Assembly (NCBI GenBank): GCA_021199825.1
Contig: JAJQHI010000066.1
Coordinates: 1-5,138 of the forward strand
Length of the DNA: 5,138 bases
Reading direction: 5' to 3'
From: Bacillota bacterium
GTDB lineage: Bacteria > Bacillota > Clostridia > Oscillospirales > CAG-272
The notes beneath the pieces were generated by a model. The model saw only the letters and a program-made list of their open reading frames with translations, was not told the DNA's origin and made no database searches. The position numbers and the translations under genes were made by a program. The number at the start of each line of letters is the position of its first letter. The first letter of the stretch is position 1. Below are positions 1-5,138 of the stretch, piece after piece.

Positions 1-402
1 CTGATATATCGTGCATCCGTCGCCTATCTCAGATGTCTCTCCGATAACGACAGCTCCTCCGTGGTCGATGAAAAGCCCTTTGCCTATCTTAGCGCCCGGA
101 TGAATCTCAATTCCCGTCAGGAATTTCGCGCCTTGGCTTATTGCCCTTGCGGGCAGCTCATATCCCCGCTCATAAAGCGCGTGAGCCGCTCTGTGTGCCC
201 ATATCGCATGAACACCCGAATATAGCAGAGCCACCTCAAGGTCGCTTTTGGCGGCAGGGTCGCGCTCTCTCACCGCCTTTATGTCGGATTTCATATCAGA
301 CGCTGTCTGCCTGACACACCTGTCCGCCTTATACATCATTCGCGACGCACTCCTGACAGCATCACGTGTTATTTCGTTTATGATATCGGCTCTTTTTTTC
401 AA
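1..402 (-). CDS. cysE: Serine O-acetyltransferase CysE, partial (C-terminal part lies beyond the left edge)
   Basis: Transfers an acetyl group from acetyl-CoA to L-serine to give O-acetylserine, the first step of cysteine synthesis, in the cytoplasm. About 134 codons are visible and stay open to the window edge. Conserved blocks include [39 protein letters not shown], and the start of the left-handed beta-helix with hexapeptide repeats: [20 protein letters not shown] then [14 protein letters not shown]. The His of IDHG matches the catalytic His of the family; the Glu of GIEIHP sits where E. coli has a catalytic Asp, as in short Bacillus-type enzymes. The start is uncertain. A TTG at 402 has GAGGTG eight bases upstream and follows a strong promoter by about 50 bases, so I chose it. 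ATG codons at 339/336 (AGGAG upstream) and 294 would give an N-terminus nearer the usual family length. No T-box-like leader fits in the short 5' region. Confidence 0.92.
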   Translation of the reverse strand, partial: MKKRADIINEITRDAVRSASRMMYKADRCVRQTASDMKSDIKAVRERDPAAKSDLEVALLYSGVHAIWAHRAAHALYERGYELPARAISQGAKFLTGIEIHPGAKIGKGLFIDHGGAVVIGETSEIGDGCTIYQ

Positions 403-410
403 ATCTTCCG

Positions 411-416
411 CACCTC
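411..416 (-). promoter_or_regulatory. Ribosome binding site supporting the TTG start of cysE
   Basis: GAGGTG on the minus strand lies eight bases before the TTG at 402-400. It is the main reason for calling this non-ATG start. A competing AGGAG (350-354) lies ten bases before the in-frame ATG at 339, so the choice is not settled. Confidence 0.5.
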
Positions 417-458
417 ATCAAGCTTTATTCTCGCACATAGTCCTCATGCCGCCATTAT

Positions 459-487
459 ATTATATACGTTTTCGGACAATTTGTAAA
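459..487 (-). promoter_or_regulatory. Sigma-A-type promoter for cysE
   Basis: On the minus strand, TTTACA (482-487) is followed by a 17-bp spacer and a perfect TATAAT (459-464); a second overlapping TATAAT sits at 454-459. Transcription would begin near 452, giving a leader of about 50 bases to the TTG start. cysE can therefore be expressed independently of the upstream lipoprotein gene, although readthrough is possible because no clear terminator separates them. Confidence 0.7.
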
Positions 488-532
488 CCGTATGAGGGCA
501 AAAAAATGAATTTTACTTTCCCGAATCAAAGG

Positions 533-3500
533 TTACCCCTCAAACGCGCAGTAGTTTGACACCACCTGCATATAGTTGCCCTCATCGCTGTGCGCCTCAT
601 CATAAATATACTCATGAGACGAATCCTCAGCATATGCCGTAATACAGTTATAACCGCTCGTGTCGAGACCGGACACGTCTATTGTCACCGTGGCGCGTCC
701 GTTTGAAACCGCTGCCTCAACCATTGTCGTACCGTTGTACTGGAAATTGATATAGCTTATATTGCTGTCAGCAACAGATACGGAAACAGTGAGAGCTGAC
801 CCATCAAGTGATACATTTTCAAATGTGATGTCATCCGATGAGTAATATGCACCAAGGGATGTGATGAGAGTATCGATGTCGGAAAACTGCTCATCAAGCC
901 AATCCATTCGTGTGCTTATGAATTCCTTCATTCGCGCAAGCTCGGTTGAGTATGTATAGCCGTATGTGAGATACGACCATTTCGCATCGTTCGCGGCAGC
1001 CGCTTTTTCAATGTAATCCACATACTCGTCAATAAGACCGCCCGCACCGACAAGGTTTTCAATTTCACTGTCGCGCAGCTCCTGCCATCTTTCGTATACC
1101 TTCACGACAAAGTACGGGTCCCTGATGAGAAGGCAGTTCCACTGCTCCTCCTGATAATACTGCTCAATCATGAATGACGAACACGTTGTATGCCACTGTG
1201 TAGGCTCCCATGTCGCTCCGTTCCAAAGGATATTTCCCCATGCCCAGTCAAAGTCCCACTGAGGACCAATCTTCGCGAGCCCGTCAATGTCCTTATAGAA
1301 GAAGAAGCTGTTCTTCATGCTGTCCCAGTTCATCGCAATTTCGCAGAATATGAAGTTGTTCACGAGGCTGTCCATATCGAACATTTCCGAATAATGCAGC
1401 CCGTCATTCAGGTTGTCCGAATACTCAACCTCGGTATAGTGGTAATTATACCGACCGTTCACAACAGCCTCATAATGCGTATCATCGTTTTCAAACACAA
1501 AGTCATCGCTGTGAAGCGCGTACTCAAATGACTGTATGTAGCTGTATGCGTAGCTGTAGAGGCTTGTTTCGTAAAGAGAGCTTCTCGAAGAGTTTGTTTC
1601 CGCCGACGGGGTGTTGAAGTATATCGGCTGCTGATACGCAGTGAAGGTCTTTACGTAGTCGTTTGAATACATACTGTAAAAGTCCATCTCCATTAGGAAT
1701 CCGCCCGTCGCGTCGGGCAATTCCTCAAGCCCGTAATCGGTGAACACATACTTAGTGCCGTTATACGTAACGTACCCGCTGTCCATCCACGACCAGTCCG
1801 CAAGCATTTTCTCCTCAAGAGCGTCCGCGAGCGTGGATGCCTCCGAATACGAAAGCTCGCCTGAATCGCGGAGCGACACAGCTATTGTCTCAGCTGCGTC
1901 CTTGGCGTACCCCTCCCAGTCGAATATATCAACGCGGGACTCGTCTACTCTGATCTGCTCACAAAGCTGATAAACGCCGTAATATTCGCCGTTATATATG
2001 AGCACAACGCTCTCGGAGCTGACTGTGACCTCCGTTCCTATGTCTGCGGCAAACTGATTGAGAAGTATATTCCTCATCAGCGTCGCGTCCCTCGCGTTCG
2101 CAAGCAGACACCAATGCTTATTTTCCCCGTCATCCATGCCGAGAAGATTCGACTTTGTGTCAAGCTTAATCTTAAATGGACGCTTGTCAAGCGAGGCTGT
2201 GGAATTTCCGCGCACCTTGATTTTTATGCTTCCGGAATAAAGTCCCGACACATCATAATCGTCGGACGCGCATATAGTCATCTCAGCATCGGAATACGTC
2301 GTTTCTCTCACCTTTAAATAATCCGTATCGCTTGTAACGTATACAACGGGAAGCCCGCTGTAATAAATCGAAATATCATCATGATTATCAGCCTTGACGG
2401 TGATAATGCTCTCCTCATACATGTCAGAAAGCGTGAGGCTGGGTTCAGTTGTGGTTTTTGTAACCGTTTTGCCCGATGCGACACGGTATATCTCCCATGT
2501 TATCTCCTCCTCGTCGTCGTATCCGACAAGCTCAATAGGCTCATCCGCCACAACATAAGAGGTCTTGAAATATCCCTCAAGCGGAACCGCGAGCACACGC
2601 ACAACGAAGTCGTTTGTCTCCCCGTCAACGCTTGCCGTCAGGGTAACATCCACATATGTATCATCGGGACGAGAGGCGGTGACAACTGATCCATCTATTG
2701 AAAGGTGCTCGGTATCGCTTGATGCCCACTCAACAGACGTGCCGAAAACGGAGGTTGATACGGTAAAGCTTGTTTTAACGCCGTCAATGCTCTCACCGCT
2801 CGCAAAATCAAACGAAATAAGCTCAAAAATGCTGTATCTGTCGTTTTCAAGCGTGCTTGTGAGCATAGGATATGTGCCTGCCTCAACAGTCCAGCTGTCG
2901 GAAAGCGTCATCTCCCCGCCCATCAGCACGGCATTGCCCACTGATGAGCCAAGTCCGTCGCGCTTTTTTCCCGTTTGAGCCTTGAAATAAAGGTTTTCAT
3001 AAGACTTTGCCGTTGAATCACCTGACGCGATGGCGGACGCAAGCTCGCCTTCAAAGTTAGCCTCAGCAACAAGCAGAATATCGGAAAGCGTTCCCAAACT
3101 GCTGTCTCGTATGCGTCCGATTATTCCGCCGCATGTGTCCCATGATCCGTTTGTCTCGGTTACCGCGACATTTGAAAATATGTTCGTTATTGATATGCCC
3201 TCATTGGAACGGCTCCCAACTACATTTGTCCTGCATTGACCTATAAGTCCGCCGCATCCAAGCGATCCGCCGCTTCCCTCATTATTGACAGAGCCCGAAA
3301 GCAGTGAGATATTGTCAATTGTGACAAAGCAGTTTGCCTGCCCGGCAAGGGTGCCAACGGCTGAGGAGCCGGACGACACAACGTCAATTGAAACGCCTGT
3401 GAAGACGATATTCTTAATCACAACAGGGCTGCTTTTTGATGAGCTGCCGACAGTACCGCAAAGCCCCCAATATGAAGCGTCCGAAGTGCTGACCTCGATT

Positions 3501-3940
3501 GTCAATCCGCGAATTATGTGTCCTCTGCCGTCAAATGTGCCGGAAAACACACCGTCTCCCCTGTAAGCGCCGCTCTCGTCACAGTCACCTATGGGCGTCC
3601 AGTTATAATCTGACAAATCGATATCCGCCACGAGTACGTAATCCCCGTCAAGCGGATAGTCGTCATCCACACCGATTTTTGCAAGGTCCTCAGCGGAATA
3701 AATCGCAATTCCCTCAACTGAATCGGCATCGTCATCAATTCCGTCGTCAGTTGTGGTTACAGCAGTTTCGGTGTCTGATGTATCAGATGATTCTGTGCCC
3801 TCTCCGGTGTCATCAACATTTCCGTTGCCGCCGCATGAAAAAAGAAATGCGGAGGTCAAAACCGCAAGCGAAAAAAGCGCCGCACGTTTGAAAAGTGTCC
3901 GCATTTTTTTGTTTTGTCCATGATTTTTCGTTATGTGCAT
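533..3940 (-). CDS. Surface lipoprotein with GLUG-like beta-helix, Ig-like module and CotH-family kinase domain
   Basis: A 1135-residue protein predicted to be exported and lipid-anchored on the outer face of the membrane. Residues 13-36 form a lipoprotein signal peptide (Arg/Lys, hydrophobic core, lipobox LFSC with Cys36), followed by an acidic Ser/Thr/Asp linker (about 37-75). Residues 77-355 carry GLUG-like beta-helix repeats (for example FSGTFDGRGHIIRGLTI, then repeated GG-I/L-G...I-x-N-I units). Residues 370-455 resemble an atrophied bacterial Ig domain (VEWASSDTEHLSIDGSVVTA). Residues 540-1020 are a CotH kinase domain: RGNST 577-581, DKRPFKIKLD 585-594, HWCLLANARDATLMRN 609-624, GGFLMEMD 746-753, NWDSMKNSFFFYKD 871-884 and WDFDWAWGN 895-903. 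Residues 1030-1135 look like a beta-sandwich. CotH proteins are atypical protein kinases; the substrate here is unknown. The ATG at 3940 was chosen for its Shine-Dalgarno match; the frame is open to 4021, but that ATG would precede the predicted transcription start. Met13 (3904) is an alternative. The gene appears intact. Confidence 0.93.
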   Translation of the reverse strand: MHITKNHGQNKKMRTLFKRAALFSLAVLTSAFLFSCGGNGNVDDTGEGTESSDTSDTETAVTTTDDGIDDDADSVEGIAIYSAEDLAKIGVDDDYPLDGDYVLVADIDLSDYNWTPIGDCDESGAYRGDGVFSGTFDGRGHIIRGLTIEVSTSDASYWGLCGTVGSSSKSSPVVIKNIVFTGVSIDVVSSGSSAVGTLAGQANCFVTIDNISLLSGSVNNEGSGGSLGCGGLIGQCRTNVVGSRSNEGISITNIFSNVAVTETNGSWDTCGGIIGRIRDSSLGTLSDILLVAEANFEGELASAIASGDSTAKSYENLYFKAQTGKKRDGLGSSVGNAVLMGGEMTLSDSWTVEAGTYPMLTSTLENDRYSIFELISFDFASGESIDGVKTSFTVSTSVFGTSVEWASSDTEHLSIDGSVVTASRPDDTYVDVTLTASVDGETNDFVVRVLAVPLEGYFKTSYVVADEPIELVGYDDEEEITWEIYRVASGKTVTKTTTEPSLTLSDMYEESIITVKADNHDDISIYYSGLPVVYVTSDTDYLKVRETTYSDAEMTICASDDYDVSGLYSGSIKIKVRGNSTASLDKRPFKIKLDTKSNLLGMDDGENKHWCLLANARDATLMRNILLNQFAADIGTEVTVSSESVVLIYNGEYYGVYQLCEQIRVDESRVDIFDWEGYAKDAAETIAVSLRDSGELSYSEASTLADALEEKMLADWSWMDSGYVTYNGTKYVFTDYGLEELPDATGGFLMEMDFYSMYSNDYVKTFTAYQQPIYFNTPSAETNSSRSSLYETSLYSYAYSYIQSFEYALHSDDFVFENDDTHYEAVVNGRYNYHYTEVEYSDNLNDGLHYSEMFDMDSLVNNFIFCEIAMNWDSMKNSFFFYKDIDGLAKIGPQWDFDWAWGNILWNGATWEPTQWHTTCSSFMIEQYYQEEQWNCLLIRDPYFVVKVYERWQELRDSEIENLVGAGGLIDEYVDYIEKAAAANDAKWSYLTYGYTYSTELARMKEFISTRMDWLDEQFSDIDTLITSLGAYYSSDDITFENVSLDGSALTVSVSVADSNISYINFQYNGTTMVEAAVSNGRATVTIDVSGLDTSGYNCITAYAEDSSHEYIYDEAHSDEGNYMQVVSNYCAFEG

Positions 3941-3947
3941 TATAATA

Positions 3948-3955
3948 CACCGCCT
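3948..3955 (-). promoter_or_regulatory. Ribosome binding site that sets the lipoprotein start at 3940
   Basis: AGGCGGTG on the minus strand differs from AGGAGGTG by one base and ends seven bases before the ATG at 3940. Neither the ATG codons further upstream (4021, 4012, 4009) nor the downstream ATG at 3904 has a comparable site, so this motif fixes the N-terminus as MHITKNHG. That puts about 12 residues ahead of the MRTLFKR signal-peptide n-region. Confidence 0.65.
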
Positions 3956-3978
3956 TTTTTTCAAAAAATGTATATACA

Positions 3979-3999
3979 GCACGGAGCCCGCCTCCGCAC
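3979..3999 (-). promoter_or_regulatory. Hairpin in the 5' leader of the lipoprotein mRNA
   Basis: On the minus strand GTGCGGAG and CTCCGTGC flank a five-base loop. They can form an 8-bp stem, two pairs being G-U. The hairpin lies about 19-39 bases into the predicted transcript. After it come the palindrome TGTATATACA, a T6 run and an A-rich stretch that leads into the ribosome site. It might affect mRNA stability or act as a weak attenuator, but the T-run starts too far from the stem for a standard terminator. Confidence 0.35.
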
Positions 4000-4023
4000 C
4001 AAAAGCCATCATCAACCACATAC

Positions 4024-4052
4024 ATTATAATTGATTTGAACCGATTTTACAA
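4024..4052 (-). promoter_or_regulatory. Sigma-A-type promoter for the CotH-domain lipoprotein gene
   Basis: On the minus strand, TTGTAA (4047-4052) and a perfect TATAAT (4024-4029) are separated by 17 bp. Transcription would start near 4017, leaving a leader of about 77 bases before the ATG at 3940. This position rules out translation from the in-frame ATG at 4021, which lies between the -10 box and the predicted start site. Confidence 0.65.
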
Positions 4053-4060
4053 TAGGCAAA

Positions 4061-4067
4061 CGCGAAA
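4061..4067 (-). promoter_or_regulatory. Candidate shared regulatory half-site, lipoprotein side
   Basis: TTTCGCG on the minus strand ends 8 bp before the -35 box of the lipoprotein promoter. An identical 7-mer on the plus strand at 4154-4160 holds almost the same position relative to the GH2 promoter. This is typical of where an activator would bind, but the motif is short and no regulator is identified. Confidence 0.3.
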
Positions 4068-4153
4068 TTTTATGCCGAATCTCGTAAACTGATTATTAGC
4101 AGATGAAGCTTCCACTTAGACAGCCTGCCGGCGGCAAATTTTTATTTTGTGTT

Positions 4154-4160
4154 TTTCGCG
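4154..4160 (+). promoter_or_regulatory. Candidate shared regulatory half-site, GH2 side
   Basis: TTTCGCG on the plus strand ends 7 bp before the TTGAAT -35 box of the GH2 promoter, mirroring the copy at 4061-4067. The same 7-mer is absent upstream of the cysE promoter but occurs once by chance inside cysE coding sequence (124-130), so position rather than sequence alone is the argument. Confidence 0.3.
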
Positions 4161-4167
4161 ATATTAC

Positions 4168-4196
4168 TTGAATTTCTCGAAGCAAAACAGTATAAT
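4168..4196 (+). promoter_or_regulatory. Sigma-A-type promoter for the GH2 gene
   Basis: TTGAAT (4168-4173), a 17-bp spacer and a perfect TATAAT (4191-4196). Transcription would start near 4203, giving a leader of about 68 bases before the ATG at 4271. The leader contains a small hairpin, TGCCC (4214-4218) with GGGCA (4226-4230) around a seven-base loop, of unknown significance. Confidence 0.65.
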
Positions 4197-4270
4197 ATCT
4201 CACGGCGTATTCGTGCCCTATATTTGGGCAGTGATCGTCAAATCAATCAAAACACTTAGGAGAGTCATAT

Positions 4271-5138
4271 ATGGCAAGAGACATAATCTCACTTTCCGCA
4301 TGGAAATTTCACCTCGGAGATGTTTCCGACGGCTGGTACCGCGGCGGAGATACGGGCGGCTGGGAGGATGTAACCGTTCCTCACGACTGGGCTATCTCAC
4401 GCGGCTTTTCGCTTGATAATTCAAGCGGCACAGGCTATGTCTGCGGGGGTATCGGCTGGTACCGCACCCGCTTTCATCTTGAGCCAAAGGAGGGGCAGCA
4501 TGTTCGCATTACCTTCCTTGGAGTCTACAACAACTCAAAGGTTTGGTGCAACTCAAACTATCTCGGCAAACGTCCCTACGGATATTCGACATTTACATAC
4601 GACATTACGGATTTCATCTCGCCCGACGGCGAAAATGAAATATGCGTTCAGGTGTACCACACCGAAACCGCCGATTCACGCTGGTATACGGGCTCCGGAA
4701 TTATACGCCCGGTCTTTGTAACAGTCACGGGCGAGCCTTACATTGATGACTTTGGCGTACAAATTGAAACCGATTTTATTGAAGAGGAAGAGAACAGAGC
4801 CAGCGTATCCCTCGACATAAACGTTGTGGGTGAAAGGGGTCAGTATAAGGTGATTCAGGAGGTCTTCTCGCCCGAAGGTGAGCTTGTTTGTACAGAGAAA
4901 GGCGCAAGTGCGTCTGTGTGCATAAACAATCCCTCGCTTTGGAGCGCGTCGTCCCCCTCGCTTTACACGCTGCACACAGTCGTAAAACACAACGATGAGT
5001 GCACGGATGAGTGCTATACCAAGTTTGGCATACGCACAGCCAAGTTTGACCCCGACCACGGATTTTTATGCAAAGGCGTTTACGAAAAGCACCGCGGCGG
5101 GATGGTGCCGTCAAACGCCGCGGCGCGGGTAGGGCAAG
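4271..5138 (+). CDS. Glycoside hydrolase family 2 beta-galactosidase-like enzyme, partial (N-terminal 289 codons)
   Basis: Probably hydrolyses terminal beta-galactosides or related sugars in the cytoplasm; there is no signal peptide. The ATG follows AGGAGAG (4258-4264) by six bases, and the frame is open to the right edge. Residues 1 to about 165 are the GH2 sugar-binding domain: SAWKFHLGD near the start, VPHDW 36-40, GGIGWYRTRF 59-68, FLGVYNNSKVWCN, LGKRPYGYSTF 98-108 and SRWYTGSGIIRPV 136-148. Residues about 170-256 are the Ig-like domain ending in the hallmark FGIRT (252-256), followed by FDPDHGF at the entry to the catalytic barrel. The acid/base and nucleophile glutamates lie beyond the window, so the exact substrate cannot be judged (beta-galactosidase, beta-glucuronidase and relatives share this layout; the first fits best). 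From residue 266 on, the sequence departs from the expected LNG...LRGV..HHD pattern; see findings. Transcribed divergently from the CotH lipoprotein gene. Confidence 0.9.
   Translation, partial: MARDIISLSAWKFHLGDVSDGWYRGGDTGGWEDVTVPHDWAISRGFSLDNSSGTGYVCGGIGWYRTRFHLEPKEGQHVRITFLGVYNNSKVWCNSNYLGKRPYGYSTFTYDITDFISPDGENEICVQVYHTETADSRWYTGSGIIRPVFVTVTGEPYIDDFGVQIETDFIEEEENRASVSLDINVVGERGQYKVIQEVFSPEGELVCTEKGASASVCINNPSLWSASSPSLYTLHTVVKHNDECTDECYTKFGIRTAKFDPDHGFLCKGVYEKHRGGMVPSNAAARVGQ

Larger units (their letters stand above)
3941..4270. other. Divergent intergenic control region between the lipoprotein and GH2 genes
   Basis: This 330-bp stretch has no supportable gene. It holds two divergent promoters (minus at 4024-4052, plus at 4168-4196), each with a 5' leader of about 70 bases containing a small hairpin. 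The central 115 bp between the two -35 boxes is AT-rich, with TTTCGCG near each edge pointing toward the nearer promoter, an 8-bp palindrome GAAGCTTC at 4105-4112, and a small GC-rich inverted repeat near 4129-4139. No open frame here has a ribosome site or recognisable protein. Confidence 0.75.

Noticed and set aside
418..447. A nine-codon leader ORF upstream of cysE containing a Cys codon (MRTMCENKA)
   Set aside because: It has no ribosome site and only one Cys codon, and no attenuator structure follows it.
496..523. Possible terminator after the lipoprotein gene: GGG and CCC arms around an A-run and T-run
   Set aside because: The stem is short and AT-rich with a bulge, and no T-tract follows it; it cannot be called a factor-independent terminator.
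2565..2978. Long open frames on the plus strand opposite the lipoprotein gene
   Set aside because: They are antisense to a clear coding gene, lack ribosome sites and show no recognisable protein features.
3941..4021. A 27-codon in-frame N-terminal extension of the lipoprotein, starting at the ATG at 4021
   Set aside because: The ATG lies between the -10 box and the predicted transcription start, has no ribosome site, and would bury the lipoprotein signal peptide.
4037..4053. Imperfect palindrome TTGAACCGATTTTACAA overlapping the lipoprotein -35 box, considered as a LacI-family or cre operator
   Set aside because: Only four of eight positions are symmetric and the match to a cre consensus is poor.
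4105..4112. Palindrome GAAGCTTC considered as an operator
   Set aside because: Eight-bp palindromes occur by chance and nothing else supports it.
4129..4160. TGCC-GGC-GGCA inverted repeat followed by T-rich DNA, resembling a plus-strand terminator
   Set aside because: The stem is only four bp, no plus-strand gene ends upstream, and it lies just ahead of the GH2 promoter.
4676..5114. Minus-strand open frames opposite the GH2 gene
   Set aside because: The GH2 motifs on the plus strand account for the region; the minus-strand translations are Arg/Cys-rich with no domain.

Overview
The window looks like chromosomal DNA from an anaerobic, Gram-positive Clostridia-type bacterium (Bacillota; an uncultured gut or rumen lineage is plausible). 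The reasons are the short Bacillus-type serine acetyltransferase, a large lipoprotein with a Ser/Thr/Asp-rich stalk after its lipobox, purine-rich Shine-Dalgarno sequences, consensus sigma-A promoters (three with 17-bp spacers) and roughly balanced base composition. This placement is inference. No mobile element, CRISPR array, tRNA or rRNA was seen.

Layout. (1) Positions 1-402, minus strand: the first 134 codons or so of cysE, serine O-acetyltransferase, running off the left edge, with its own promoter at 459-487. (2) Positions 403-532: a 130-bp gap holding that promoter and no convincing terminator. (3) Positions 533-3940, minus strand: one 1135-residue gene for a surface lipoprotein. In order it has a lipoprotein signal peptide, an acidic low-complexity stalk, a GLUG-like beta-helix, a bacterial Ig-like module, a CotH-family kinase domain with its signature residues intact, and a C-terminal beta-rich domain. 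(4) Positions 3941-4270: a 330-bp divergent control region with one promoter facing each way. The 7-mer TTTCGCG lies 7-8 bp upstream of the -35 box of both promoters. (5) Positions 4271-5138, plus strand: the first 289 codons of a cytoplasmic GH2 family beta-galactosidase-like enzyme, running off the right edge.

How they may work together. cysE is a separate housekeeping transcription unit for cysteine synthesis. The CotH lipoprotein and the GH2 enzyme are divergently transcribed and may share an upstream regulatory site, so they could form a small regulon linking a cell-surface module to intracellular breakdown of a beta-galactoside or related sugar. That link is inference from arrangement and the repeated 7-mer only. 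The most interesting items are the surface-displayed CotH kinase, the shared promoter element, and the last ~75 bases, where the GH2 reading departs from its family in a way that suggests sequence errors or gene decay.
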